DNA of 64,000 nucleotides, taken from NCBI GenBank assembly GCA_015680685.1, contig MNCI01036132.1, positions 436,728 through 500,727 of the forward strand, read 5' to 3'. Shown piece by piece: positions 34,901 through 49,900 of this stretch. This DNA is from Gnetum montanum (Eukaryota > Streptophyta > Gnetopsida > Gnetales > Gnetaceae). How positions within the stretch are numbered: position 1 is the first letter of the stretch; every line of letters starts with the position of its first letter. The notes under the pieces are model-generated. The model worked only from the letters and a program-made list of their open reading frames with translations, had not been told where the DNA came from and did not search any database. The translations under genes and the position numbers were made by a program.

Positions 34901-37900
34901 ACTCACTATAGACTGATTGGGATTGCTCCTTCCAGTATGGTTCCTCTTCCTAATTGAGCTGCTGAAGTTCTTTAAGTGTTTCTGACTCCTTAGATTGGAG
35001 GTAAACTTGTAGCCTTGAATCTCCATGTCCACCGGATTGAAATCTAAGAGAAATTTGTGGAACAAATCTTCTCCCTACATCGGCACCATACGCTTTCCTA
35101 CTCTCTCTCAGTGATACAATCACTGATTGAAGTGCCCTACCACAAGCCACCTATTACTGTCGCAAACCTTGGATGCGACTAGGAGGAGCTCATGTAGCCG
35201 GTCTGACCAGTCTTGCAGGTCATACAAATTGGTTAAGAGGACTTCTTTTTCAGACAAGAAAATGGTGAGGCTCCATGATGTTTTGAATATCATATGTGCC
35301 ATGTTTTTGGAAATGATCATTAGTTTTCTAGCATAGCCTATAGCATCTACAGAAAATAATGACCATCCATGCCAAGCTAGCGCTTGGCCTTGGTTGTGTT
35401 ACAGCTAGGTTTCCTAAAGACAAACCACATCACAATTTTCTCACTTCAAAAATTCCTTTCGGGTATTTTGTTTGTATAGGGTATCCTATCCTTGACAATT
35501 CAATGCCAAGATTTTCATGGTCTAACGGTAGACCGTTTCTTGTATACCTCTTTCAAAGGCCCTTGTACTCCCAATTCCAATTCTTGAGTAGTTTTCTTTT
35601 GTCTCAACTTTGCAGGCTGGGTTCACCCAATTTCTTTACTTCTATTTTAATCATAAACCTTCCCAACCTATCTTTGGGGGCTGGGTTATTGTTGGGGAAG
35701 TCCAACCCCCTTGCTGGTTAAACACAGGGACCAAGTGTGAAGTCCCCTAGAGCAGGGGGTTGGGCCACCACATCAACATCATCCAGCTGCAGCTCTGAGT
35801 TTGCGGCAGGTACTGTAGGCTCCTTCTGCACTTGCACCCCCTCATCCCCAGTCTGCGCTCCAAAAGCATTCTGGAGGATAGAAAACTGATTCAGGATCTT
35901 GGGTTTGTGAGGGCTCAAAACAGGCCAGGCAGAATGCACCAGCGACTTAGCCTTATTCTTTCTCCCCATGGGGTGCCATCCCTGTTGTCCTAGGCCCTGT
36001 CATGTGCCGCTCTCCCTGCAGAACTTGTATGCATCAATCTGGTGGTTACCCTTTCCACATAGCTAGCAATGGGAGCATTTTGAGTTGTCTTCGTTTGCTC
36101 ACCTCGTTTCAGGATGTCAAATTGTAGGTCGCTGTTTATCTGAACTTTAAATTGTTTAAGATTTTGCATATAATGTTTAAGATTGCCAAACATATTGCAT
36201 GTCTTAAAGATAACTGTTACCCTTTCATATTTGCAAAAGGAAAGAAAAGTTAAAAAATAAGGGAATAAACAGGTATTGTAAAAAATTGGTTAAAAATTTA
36301 CCGCACTTGGTTTTGCAAATGTTTGTTTTTCATCCAAATTTCCATACTGCAAATCAGGGATTACTTTCAACGGAAAAAGGGCAAAGAGTTGTGAATGCCA
36401 TGGATACAGATGAAGCATGTTACATTCAAGTATGTAGCTACTTTGATTCATGAATGTACCATATTTGAAATGATGTTGATGAGTAGTCGCAATTGGTAAT
36501 GTAATTTAAACGATGAAATATTTTGTTTGAGGCTTTTTGGTTGTTGGAAACAGGTATTAGCAAAGGGGATTAATAATAAGTTTGCAGAAAGTTTGGTATC
36601 AGAGTCTCACACTAGGTCTATGGGTAAGCTTGTTTTCTTTAAATGGGAATAACGATTCAGTTTATAGGTAGTTTATTGGAGGGCGTTATTTCAGAGGGCA
36701 GAATCTCATCCCTGTTTTTTGGAAGAACTATTTTACTATGAAAATAGATTTATTTCTTGTTATAATTTCATTTTGATTTTGTTGTGTAAAATTTCTTTAA
36801 CTTCTGCCCAGATAAAGTTGCTGCATTAGTAGACACAACTCTTTGGAAAATTGGTGGGAAGACATATGAGGAATGGATTTGTCAGCTTGTTTATGCACTC
36901 ATTTGTTGCACAAATGATGCTATACTTAAGTATGTTTTTGGACATTTTGCATGTAACAGAATGTGACTTCTAGTCACTGGCCAGCTTTGAACTTTGCCGA
37001 TTTATTTATAATCCGTATAATAATAACAATATATTCATGCAGATTCTGTCAGGACATGGTTCTTCTCAAAGCACAACTAGCTGAACTTGTTTTTCCACAT
37101 GTCCTTGGTATTCTAGCTGGGAGATCAAATGAAGACTCTGATATTTGCCGGACTATTTCAACACAGGTTGGTATCTTTCTGTTATATTTCATTTTCTGGA
37201 ATTAATTGCAAATTTTTGTTGGTTGCTTTCAGAATTCCTGGCCGAGATTGTATGGCAAATGAGCTGATATTCAGAAATGAAAATTCTGAATACTTTACAA
37301 GCTTCTGCATTTATAGACATTGACTATTATTTTAACAACGCTTCTGATCCTTCCTCTCAATGACATGTTTTCCTTTTTTTGAAAATTTGGTCGTCGTGGA
37401 TAAAATACTATAGTATGGTGACATTTGTCAGCTCCTAAAAAGCAGTGTTTAAACAATTGCAAGCATCATGAAAAATAAATTGAACTGGTGATGCACATCA
37501 ATGAGTTGTTCAAGAATCAATGATTTTGTAATTCTCAGTTTGGACTTGCAAGCAAAGTGCTTATTCTTCTGCAGGTTCCTAGATTGATGCAGATTCATAA
37601 TATTCATTTTGTAATTTGAATGAGGCAACTTTTCCATGTTTTCCTAAGCTGTCCTTCAGCAAAATAATATAAATAATACACTTTTGTGGTGTACCTTTAC
37701 AGATAGCAAATAAAGGATCAATCTTGAAAAGGGTTGTTTCCATGATTATTACTGTGTAGAATTTTTTCTTCTTTTGTCATTTAGTAATCAATAGAAATCT
37801 GAAGGAAGCCCCTGGACTTTCTGTGCCATTGGAATTAATTTATTTTTAGGAGTTTATTCTGTTGTACAGATTGAGGAAAATATCTTTGGTGAATCTAACA

Positions 37901-40900
37901 GCAACCTTGGATCAATTCAAGTGGTATTGGATGCAATGAATGAGTTACGCCTTTTTTATGTTTCTGAAAGGATAGATTCCACAGTTGACATGCCAAGGAG
38001 GAAGGACAACTCAAAGGTATAGACTACTTGATTCTCTCATGTTTCTGCTAATTAAGCTGAAACTGACTCCAAGTATTTAATGTGTTACTGTTGCTTAAGA
38101 GTTTTAAATAATTTCTGGATATTTATTACTGAGTTGGAGACAAAATGCTTCTAGAATGTCTTATTTCTAGTCCTGGATGAAAACCAATGTTGATATTGAT
38201 TAGATAAATAGAGTGAACTGATACCAGAAGAACAAGTCCAAGTATGAAAGTTGAAAATTTCAATTCATGAACTAGTTTTACAATGCTAGGCCAAACTTGT
38301 GACCCTAAGTGCATAACATGCTTTGTATTGGGAGGCTGACTGTTGATTGGTGAAGTATGGTAACAGGACTAAAATCTTGCTATGTCAGCATATATTCAGG
38401 AGTGACGGGCCTTTTAGCAGCTGGCACGAAGTCATCAAACTATGCCTTAAATTCTCTAATCTGGATTTTCTCTCTAACTGTAGCACATCAAGCCCCACAC
38501 ACTTACCAAAATTTCTTGCTTCTTGTGATTATATGGTTGCTATTTGTTGGGCTCAATTTATGCTTCCATGTCCATGTTATACCACATCATATTTGCTCAC
38601 TTTTTGATAATTAACGTGCATATTTTTAAGTTAGAATGTCATGAAATATTAATGTGTAATGCCATGATGAATTTCCATAAAATTAGCTTGCATGGGTAGT
38701 TACAGAAGGTTTCCCCTGATAACTTACCATATACTGTATGTGTTTTTCTCTTTTTTTTTTTTCTTTTAAACTTAAAACCATAAAGATCTAACGCAGTCTT
38801 TTGCTAGAAACTAATGAAAAGATTTAAATCACAGAGCTCTCGATGGACATCAAGTAATTCAAGATCTTCTCAATATTCTGACAAATTAGCATCAGATCGT
38901 GCAGCACCCATGAAGGTTCATTGTGGCTTGAGTTCTATGTGGCAGAAGGTAGAATTATATTATGAGCATGAGTCTAATCAAAATTATGATTCAAGCAAAT
39001 TATTTGTCATGAAACAATCAACATTTCTAATGAGCTGCTAAAAAGCACTTTCATAATCATTGGTTTGATTTGTACCAGTTTTGGTTCCCTCAAGTGAATT
39101 ATAGTTACATTTTACTTAATTCTTGTTTAGTTTAAATATTATCAAGAGCTATGAACCAAACTGAAAATGAAATTTGGAAAATAAATAAATTGAAATTGAA
39201 AGTTTTGGTAAGTAGTATTTAAACAAAATGCTATAAATTAGATCGGTAACGGAGGCGTATAGATTGAAAGAAAGATACGTTTCTTTAAAGATCCACATGG
39301 GGGAATCGCCATGATCATGTAATTTAGAGTTTTTTCAGTTGGAATCACAAGAAGCAGAACATCTGACATGAACTTTTTAACATCTTTCCCCTTTTCTGAA
39401 GGTTTACTGGTTGCAGATAGACTATCTTGTGACTGCCAGAGCCGCAATAGTAAGCATGTTATATTTATAAAATGAACTGTTGTCTTATTCCAGTGTTGGT
39501 AATTGATGTTATATTTGTTTTACTGTTTCCTAGAGATGTGGTTCATATTTCACTTCCATTTTGTATGTTGAGCACTGGTGTGAGGAAACTTATGGAGTTC
39601 TTAGCTTAGGTGATCCAGATTTTTCATATCATGAAGAGGTAAAACATTTTTACATTCTGTAATTAGTTGGTAGGTTTGAAACTATACTTTATTCAATTGA
39701 ATTTGTTACATGTTTGTTCAGAATATACAGTTTGCATAACATACTGAGCTATTATAGTAAAGTATGCATCTTTTGTCTTGGTTTGAATTTAACACTTTAT
39801 TGTTGTTTAATTTTCTCTTGGTCTTCATACATTATTTTGAGCTAAATAGAAGATATCAAATCACATTGATTTTGTAACCATTTTGAAATTACTCTGAAAC
39901 AAGTGCGTTGTTTGAATAGTAAATGATGAATGTTATATGTTGACATCTTCCAACATTGTGCAGCTACCAGCACATGTGGAGGTTCTTCTGAAGGCTACAA
40001 AAAATATTAATGAACCTGATGGCATATATGGAATTAGATCAAGTAAGGTATGAAAATTATAAAATGTCCCAAATTTCGTTACATTTACCAAGTTTAGAAG
40101 GCCTCAGTACGTAAACTGTGTTGATGATTTACTTTTGATTGTTTTGAGTAGCTAAGGTTGCAAGCCAGTCCAACAATCTTTTGTAGCCATTGTTTATTTT
40201 AATTTTTTGATTGACCTGCTCTTGCATAATACCATGCTGTTAGGATTTAAATATCAATATGGTATGATTAAAGGATCTGAAATGTTTAAGTGATGGATTG
40301 AGAATCAAATAAGCATATCTTTTAGTGCATAACCCATTAATAAGTGCATATTGGAATTCTTTTTAAACCTGCTGAAATTAGTTTTCAGTTTGCATTTGTA
40401 TATCTTTAATTACCAAGAGACATATTTGTAGTAATAGTCTAGTTCTCCTCCTTTCAAAGGACTTCATATTTGATGGTGTCAATCTTAAATTGTTCTGATC
40501 CACCAGGATTATGTGTGTAAATGTACGATATTTTGAGTGAGCCTGTTTCATTGTAGAGTCTTCTGAATGGGTGCACTTCAAAAGTTTTGTGAGCTGGAAC
40601 TAGCATACCCCTATCCCAGTAGTGCCTCAATTCCAGATCTGGCCTACACAAGGTCTAGGATCAGCCAAGACAGATTTCTCAGCAAGCTGTACTCTAGCTT
40701 TTCATTAGCCGGCTAGCAACAATCATTAGAAACCTTGAAGACAAATTTAATTATAAATGGATAGAGGTACATTTGTCATTGCTTCCACTCTATAGGCTGG
40801 TGTGTTAGGTGGAGTGTGCGTGAAAGCTTTGTATTTGTCTGGAATCAGCTGATATCGCTGGAATTGATATGAATCGAGATTTTTTTTAACTCTTATTGCT

Positions 40901-43900
40901 GGAGTTCATCAAAGAGCTGAGAAAATTGATTGCTCTGGGAAGAATTTTGAACCTATCAATCAGTGTGGCTAGAATTGATAAGGATCAATATCTAGAGAGG
41001 GAATCCAAATTTGAATTATATTGTTGACGGCCATGTACTTGCCGGTACTAGGTTGGCGGTAGATCTGGCAGGGACGGCTGCCCGAGAAAATTAAAGTCTT
41101 CCTCTGGCTGATAAGAAACGATGTGCTTCTGGTATGGGTGCTTTTAAGCATACGGGGCCTTGGTCTTGATGACACCTGTCCACTGTGTGGCATTGCGCCC
41201 GAGATTGTTCAGCATTTCATTTATCAATGCGCCTACATGTGCTCCACGTGGCAGGAAACGGGTTGGGCTACCTCGATTAAATTAGTAGGCAATTCTCGAG
41301 CCACACTACTTTTATGGATAGCATAAAAGCTGTGAAATCACAAAATTTTCCAGCTGCATAGATTGCACCCCCCTCCACAAGTGGTTTCCAGGTCGCAGTT
41401 GCGTGGAGAGAGATTGAAGCCACGCTGGGGTCACGCCGACTTATGAGCCTGATTGTGCGGCGTTCCAGGAAGACGGGGAGCTGTGGGAACTGGTGGAGCG
41501 GTGTTGTTAGAGTGACATCTTGCCATTGCTCATGGGTGAACCGGCCCTCCTAGACGACGCCTTTTTCGCTAATTGTCATGAGGACTGAACCTATTTTAGG
41601 GGCACTAAGGTCATCATCACAGAGTCCTCGATCGCTAGGTGTCTAGGGGCCCAGGCCGAGGGCGAAATCATTCTGCCCTCCACGCATGGTTTGCAAGATG
41701 TCGAAATTTTCTTCAATGGGCTGGTGCCACGCACGCAAAGCCGACAAGTTCCCAGATCCTCTTTGCCCCCGATCTGGGCTCGGGTAGCGGATCTTGTGGA
41801 CCAATTTTTTGTACAGTCAAGCAACGGGTCAAAACTCCAGGGCATCCACTTTGCTTTCCTTAAATGCCTCAAAAAGTTTAATTACCCTTATCAATTGTAG
41901 ATACTTTCACACATCAGTATGACCTGACCTTTTTCGAGGAAAAGAAGAAGAAGAAGAAGCTTCTCCTTGGAACTCCTTTAAACCCTTGAGCCTTGGAATG
42001 AACAATGACAAAATGATAAATGAAGGCCTCTTTTGATGAGGTATGAGGGGAGACCTCAATTTATAGGCATGTTATGTCACTATTATGCCTTACATATGAA
42101 ATTTTCCATTTTAGGAAATTTTCACATATGTGAGTCAAACCTTGTAATTGCATCAAGGTTTCTAATCATTGTTTGTACATTTGTTAGTAAAAATCTGTCA
42201 TTTTTATCTTTGTGATGCCAACTTTTTTCATGTGTTGCTTGACCTTGTTTCTATTGATTGGCTTAGTGAACATGTCAACCAATTGGTATTTGGTTTCAAA
42301 GTATAAAGGATTAATTGTGCCCTACTTGATTTCATCCTTGATGATATAATACTTCAGGTTCTTGTGTTTTGATTTTTTGTGGAGTATACGGTGCTTTGAA
42401 AGATTCATAACAGCTGTATTATCAATGAAGAAATCAATTGGTGCATGAATATCAAACCCAACTTGTGATAAGAGCTTTTTTACCCACAAACATTCAGCCA
42501 TTGGTATGAATTTAGCTTCACATGAGGATAGACTCACACAAGATTGCGTTCTTGCTTTTCAATGTATGGGATTAGACTTGTGGAAGATGAGAGAAATTGA
42601 TGTTGATTTTCTATCATTTATGTCACCTCCCAAATCAACATCTGAATATGCATAAAATCTTCGATCTCCTTTGACAAATTTTAGGCCTTAATCATAAGTG
42701 CCTTTAATATACTTGAGAACATGAATGAGAAGTGACAAATGAGAAGTTCTAGGATCTTGCTTAAATCTTGAAAAATATGATGTAGCAAACTCTAAACTAG
42801 GTCTAATTTGACACCAAAATCTTAGTGAGCCAATAATTTATCTATAATATGTGGTATCTACAAGTGGAGTATCATTTTTTTCATTCAGCTTTCACTCTTG
42901 AGGAAGTTGAGTAAAAGCTATTCCTTCTCCGTTCATTCGATAATTTTCCAATATTGCCAATGCATATTTTACTTCAAATGTAGAATCCTAAGACATGGAA
43001 ATGATGAATTGTATATCAAATCTATAAAAAAGGAATGACATATAAGCAAGATCTAGTCTACAAGATGTTTTAGCAAATTGTGAAAAGTAAAGATGCATGA
43101 GAATGCAACATTGAAGGAGAAAACAAAAACAAAAGTTGATACTTTAAACATCTTTATCATCCTTTGTAGAAGCTTAGTACTTTTCTTTGTGATCTTTGAA
43201 GATTGATTGATCAAGTGTGATGAAATTGATGACCTCTGATAAGACTTGATTATGTGATGTGAGAAATCTTGAAATGAGATCGAGAGAATGCAAATTGTGA
43301 TTTTGAGAATATGAGATCTTGTAAGAAATTTGAGAGAAATTGTGAGAAAATGTGAAAATTATGAAGCAACAAATTAAAAAAAGGGAAAGCTCTCCTTTAA
43401 ACTCCTTCAAACCCTTGAGCTTTGGGATGAACAATGACAAAATGACAAATGAGGGCCTCCCTTGATGATGTATGAGGGGAGATGTTAATTTGTAGGCATG
43501 GTTGACTCAAATTTTCCATTTTAGACATGTTATTGAACTATTATGCTTTACCTTGAAATTTTCCATTTCAGGAAATTTTTACATATTTGAGCCAAACCTT
43601 GCTCTTACAAAATGAAAACAAAGAAATAAAAGACAACAAACAAGAAACATGAATTGAGAGATGTGAGGAGCTCCCATCTCCTACAATGTGACATTAGTCA
43701 CGATCTCCACCAAAGTATAGTGAGTGCTCTTTTGCCATTGTGCTTACAACTCATTGCTCACACCACTTACTGTTGGCACCATATATAACATTTGAAGTGG
43801 CAAAGCTCTACCTATGTCCTCTTGTCATCCTGGGTCTTGCAAAGCACATAGGAGGGCAAGCAACCTTTGTGAGCACCAAAACCACTGCACCCCAATCAGA

Positions 43901-46900
43901 GTCTTTTTAGTTGTCAACTCACATGAACTTAGCATTCCTAGCAAATGCTATTGCCCTCTGTGTGCACTTTTGGTCTATGCTCATGCTTGAACATTACATC
44001 AATGTGTTTTTTTTTTCATTAAAATTTGGGCTGTATTACGCTAAAAGTCAATATGCGGAATGTACAAAGCAAAAACCCCCAAAATCAGGGGAGATGAACC
44101 TTCCCTCTTTGCCATGCAAAAAGGATCCCCAACTAAAACCCCAAAAAACCCTCACCCCCCATCAAACCCACAACCCAACTTGATTGACGTGACCAAAACA
44201 ACAGAAAACCCACCTCCCTCCCTGCAACACCTACAACCAATACAATAGCCGAGTACATAGATGAACATCGTGCTCTTGAGCATGGATGACATCTAGAACA
44301 TCTTTATGTGGTTCTGTATCAACAAAGGTTGCCACTTCTTGAAAGCTTTTGATGGCCTCCGCTGCCTTGCTCCCTTGCCTGTTAGGGTGGAATTCTTTGC
44401 CTTGCCTGTAGATGTGCCGCCACAAGGCCAACCATGACGCATTCTTCCAAATGTTTAAGATGACATAAGGGCATCTGCCCTGCCTCAACCAAGACCATGC
44501 TTTGCCAACATGGGCCTTATCCAACTGGTGTTGAATTTGCACCTCCTCCTCTTCCTGGGCTTGGTGCTTGGCTTCTTTCCTCTCTGTTGCCTCCTGTAGC
44601 TAGGCCTCGTGCTCTAGCTCCTGCCACAACCTATCCTTGAGCTCCACCTCTTGGTCTTGCCATGACACTATCTTGGCCAAATACCACCAAATTCTTTCTT
44701 CTTTAATGACCACCGAATGGCCTCGACCTGCTGTAGGGCCTAGAGTTCTCGCTCTCGCTGGAACTCTTCCTCCCTCCAATGCCACCTTTCCTCCCACACT
44801 GCCCTTTCTGCGGGTTGCCCCTACTTCATTGCCTTAGCAAATGAGCCCCCTAGTAGCAGACACCACCGCCCACATGCTTCATCGTTTGTCTCCTCCTCCA
44901 ATGCATCGGTGGACAAACCCCTACCCTGAGCTAGAACATTAGGCATTGCACCCCTTGAAACATCCCCTAGCTCCTCCTTGTGCTCATCCTCTCCCTTGTC
45001 CCCCAACATCCCCTCTTGGGATCAGCTCCCCTGCTTTGCCTGTGGAGATTCCTTTGATTCGGAGGAAAGGTCCACGATGGCCAATGGCACACAGTGTGAC
45101 CGCTAGCCATAAACAACATGAAAGGAGGTCCACAAAGTGAAAATGAGGTTGGAATGGCACACACACCTTTTCCTTTGCAACACGGCCAAAGAGAAATGAG
45201 GCAAGTTAGCCCAACACCCCTGGTGTAGACAGCTCATCAGAGTGAAGTGAATCCCCAACAATTTCCATGCATTCCCCGAGTGGACAAAGAATCTGTCCAC
45301 CAAGGCTATTGCCTCCTACTTAAGTGGCTGTGGGTGCGGGAGGTGGGGGTTGTGGGTGTGGACGGTGGCAAAGGTTGGCTTTGCTTGGTAAATATGGTAT
45401 ATTGAAGTGTGTTTTGAATACATGTTTATAATTTCAAGTCAATTTTATTTTTTAAAAAAGCAATTTAAAGCATGTTTCTAAATGCTATTATCTAACAATC
45501 TTTCTGCAATAACAGTTGGTTTCACAGATATTTACGTATGAACATGAAGGGAACTGGATCAAGGCCTTGGAAAACTATGACTTGTTTTTAAGAACAAGAT
45601 CCCCTAGGTCTGATGGTGGATATGGTTGCACTGAAAAGAATTTTCAACTAGATAAAGCAATTGGTCATATGTCCTCAAAACACGAGGATTCAAATTGGAT
45701 GTACTATAAGGGCTTAATGAAATCACTTCAACAGACAGGCTGTAGCCATCTGCTTGATCTGTACTCACAGGGATTGGCTTCTAGAAAGAGATTTTTACAG
45801 CAAGATCTTGAGTTCACTGAATTGCAGGTTCATCTTTTTACAGTTATCTTTTACTAATTTTTCTTATCGCATGATTTGCTCTGAAGATTTTGGAGAAGCG
45901 AGTATTTCTGAAAGTGTGTATCTAATTTTATTTGTTTAAAGCCAACCATTTGTACTGACTCTGCTATTGATTTTTCCATAATTGAAATATTGTTTTGATT
46001 GATACATCATGGCTGTAAATTGTGGTTATATTTTTCCAACTTTTAATGGCTACTCTTTGTTTTTTGAACAAGTAAGAAGAAAATTTTATTAATGAAATAA
46101 ATTTGAAAGTAGAACCAGAGTAGTTTTGGATTCTTAAAGATTATACTAGGAGCATGATCAAAGTTTTATTTGCTAAACTAGCAAAAAACAATGATAGTGC
46201 AACAAAAATTGAATAATCATCCCCATGCGCCAATCCATTGCTAACCTAAGAGATATAAATATAATCCTATAATGGCCAAAATTTTTTTTATTCTTCTTTC
46301 TTGTTTCCATTTGGGCCACTAGCCATGCATTCGATGATTTCTTTTATTCCAAGTTCATGAATTACACGTGCTAGCAAAGCATCCTAAAATTTTTTAACAT
46401 GTTTTCTACCAATCAAGCTGGGCTTCTGTGAGATAATGTAAATAATATTACATTATAAAATACTTATGGATGACTATTTCTATATTTGATCTTTTGGATG
46501 TTTTAATTTTAAATATAGAAATCATAGGTAATGACAATAATTTATTGAATTTTTCTTATGTTTGTTTTTTTTTTTTTGCATGGACATTTTTGTTTCATAA
46601 AGTATGAGACAGCATGGAGAGCGGGACAATGGGATTTCTATTTCATTTCTCCAGAGACAAATTCTGAAAAGTGTTGTCGTCAAACATATAGTGAACAAAT
46701 CACATTTAATTTTCATTTACACAGGTGGCTTTTCTATTTGGATTGTATTATATTTATTTTTATTGTTTAAAAAGAAAAAGTACATTATTTTAAGCTTTAA
46801 TCTGTTACTCTTTCGGAAGCTTTTTAGATATGAAAGTATTTCCAACTTTATGCTTCTCATGTTATGGCATCTGTGTGTTGAAGTTGTTTGAGGTGTTTGG

Positions 46901-49900
46901 AAGAAGGAGATGAAGAGACATTCTGGTCAAAACTGAAAAGCTCAAAGAAGGTTACATTGTTCCTTGCAAAAATTCTTATGAAAGTGATGATCTTTTGTAA
47001 TGCAACGTAAGTAGTTCTATTTTAACTCATGTCCAGTTCCTTTTTACCTTGCTGCTGAACAGGAGTTGGTTTCTGTCCTCTCACACACAAGCATGGAAAG
47101 CACACAAAATATTCATTCCACAATTGTCAAGCTTCAGGTATATATATATATAGCAAGCAAACACCTGATTTTATTAATGCAGCATTTTGTATTTGGAATG
47201 CGGCCTCAAATTCCTTGAGATCTTGAATTTTGATTCCTATAATGTTTAGTTCTTTTATTCAATATATGAAGAAAATTTGATATCTTGTTAGTTTCTTGAT
47301 ATATTGTTTATGTGATACGTACGTCATTTCCATTGTATAATTGTTACTTGTTTGCCATAGATTCTGGACCATCTTTCACAAGTTTGGCATATGCGTTGGA
47401 GGCTCCCAAAGGAATATTCACAATGTGGAAATTATAAAAACAAGTCATCACCGTTGGGACCCCTTGTTCCTTCTGTTAAAGATGTACGAAAGCTGTATTT
47501 TATTTTTGCATTTAATTTTCAGTGATGTTTTCTGTTAACTTGAAACGTCAAGGATATTGCATATAAAATAACTGTCATCCAAGAGCTAAAGATTGATATG
47601 CTGAACCCATGATGAGCTTTTGTAGTCTTCAATAATGTAGCATTTGCTGTCCAGATCTCATGGCTTGATTTAGAGTGGAAATGTATTTCAAGACAAATGC
47701 AGTTACATTTCAGTTTGCTTGAGCCATTCATTTCATTCAGACGGGTTTTACTTCGAATATTAAATTGTAAAGATTCAATGTTCCAGCATCTTCTTGAGCA
47801 TGCAAAAATTTCTCGAAAGGTAAGAATTTGAAAATTCTGCTCAAGCATTTTTTCTAGCTTTGGCCAACTTTAAATTGTTTTAAGTTGCATGTGTTAGTGT
47901 GGAAGATTAAGTCAAGCTGCAACATATGTACATGAGCTGAAGATTTACTGTGCTGATATGGAAAATGATAACAATGCACATTTTTTATGTGCATTAGGAA
48001 GGGTATGTTATTATGATAGATGCTAATATGTTGCTATGTTAATCTTTGGGACTATCTTTGATCATACACAGCTTATTACATAGTGGTTATATTTTAGAGA
48101 AAAACCTAACTGAAATAAGAGATATTAGTGCTGTTAGAAGATTAATAAATTTCTGAATGTTTAAAAGGTTGCCATTTTTAGAATTTGATCAGTCTGCAAG
48201 TATGCTTGTCAAATTAACTAATTTACCGTTTGTTATCCCTGACAGATTGAAGAAGCAAAGCTCTTAAGGGCAAGAGGTCAAACTGAAATGGCCATTAGCC
48301 TGGTTGAAAATGTTTTGCAAAACTACCATTTAGGGGATGAAATGGCAGATGTCTATAGATTAATTGGAAAGTGGCTTGCTGAAAGCCGATCTCAAAGGTT
48401 GAAGATATTCCCTGCTACTAATCTAGATTGAACAATTATTTTCAAATCGCTAGATTGTTGATATTTCAGTGGAATTTGATTATGATTTTTAAATATTTTT
48501 TACAGTTCTCGAACAATATTAGACCAATATTTGAAACATGCAGCCGAAATTACAGAAGAAAAATGCTTGTCAGGTGAAGACAAATGGATAGATAAACAGT
48601 GCAAAACACATTTCCGTTTGGCCCATTACACCGATGCCCTTTTTCAAAGTTACGAAGAACGACTTAACTCCAGTGAATGGCAAGCAGCACTTAGATTAAG
48701 GGAATACAAGGTATTTTATAATTTATCTAAAACCTAGATAAAAGAAACTTAATCCTATGCAATTTTTTTAAAGTTTATGAAGTTTATTGTTACATCACCT
48801 AACTGCATTTTTAGGCCAAAGAACTGGATGCTGTTATCAAACGTCTTAAAAGTTTGAAGAAGGTATTTCCCATGTTTCCATTGATGGATGTATTCTTGAA
48901 AATCAAATATATAACTATTATACATTATTATTCATGTTATTTTTATGTTTTTTCTGGTAACGATTTGTTTTTAATTGAGTGTCATGTTTTTCAGGGGGAA
49001 AAGACAGACTATGCAGCGAAAGTGGTAGAATTACAGAAGCAGCTTGCCATGGATAAAGAGGAAGAAAAGCGATTGAAGGTTCATACATGAAGGGAATTGA
49101 GATTTTTTTACATTTGTGATGCAAATCCAATCCAGCTTTTGTATTAGAAATAGTTTTTCTTGTGTGTGTAAAGGTTGGGCAGGCATATTATTATTATTAT
49201 CAAAATTCAAGAGAAACGAGGAATTTGTACATCCAACATCCTTCATTACCCAAAATGGGGGCATTCACCACCCACACTACACCCGCTGTCGTGCCCCAGA
49301 GACACCCCCTCAAAACACACACACACAGACCCTCCCTCCCCCAATGAAAGGGGGAGAACACCACCACAAACCAATACCCTTCACCTTCAGTGGAGACAAA
49401 ACCCCATAGGATCCTATTTTTGCAACATTTTCCCTACACATGTGTAGGCCTTCATCACTTAGCTATGGCCCTATCATTTGCTACGAACAATGAAGTATTA
49501 ATGCCAAAAAGAAACCCTTTGTCCACAAAATGAGACAAGCAAAAGAGACCCCCTCCCCCTTGAAACAACCATTATAGATGCCAAGGTAATTGTGTACAAC
49601 GACAAGCCGACCACTCCTGGGCGTGAATAGCATCTAGCCGAGACGAACATTGCTTAGCATGGACAAATGCCGTAGCCTACTAAAACTCCTTAGCTACCTT
49701 CACCTTTCACTCCTATTCCTCCAGTGCCCTATATTATCCAGATGTAGCTAAGCCATCGTCCTTCTAATGTGTCTATGTGGTGTCGTTCAAGTCATGCTGC
49801 AGCAAATACACATAACTTGGTATGGGCAGTTCCTAGCTTGCAACCACCACCAAACCTCCCACTCGTGAGCCCGGTCCAACCAATGCTGCATCTTCGTGGC

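Larger units (their letters stand above)
41945..43612 (-). mobile_element. Degenerate Ty1/copia retrotransposon with LTR remnants
   Basis: Between two similar direct repeats lies a minus-strand pol remnant: RNase H with [19 protein letters not shown]-like and [20 protein letters not shown] (42537-42480), a DN motif ([20 protein letters not shown]) and the closing FTKPI block (about 42270). The RT end lies at about 43020-42850. Gag, integrase and most of RT are missing. Several stops and shifts make it inactive. Confidence 0.8.

Noticed and set aside
33735-34945. Simple inversion of the middle of one LINE
   Set aside because: Both neighbouring EN parts contain the same GDFN-FTW region, so the segments overlap instead of completing each other.
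44231-44542. A captured host DnaJ gene
   Set aside because: The same module occurs in many copies, always just before the LINE 3' UTR and after the LINE coiled coil, so it belongs to the element.
46558-46891. Two overlapping + strand frames as separate genes
   Set aside because: They contain ATM exon w25 read through into its intron.
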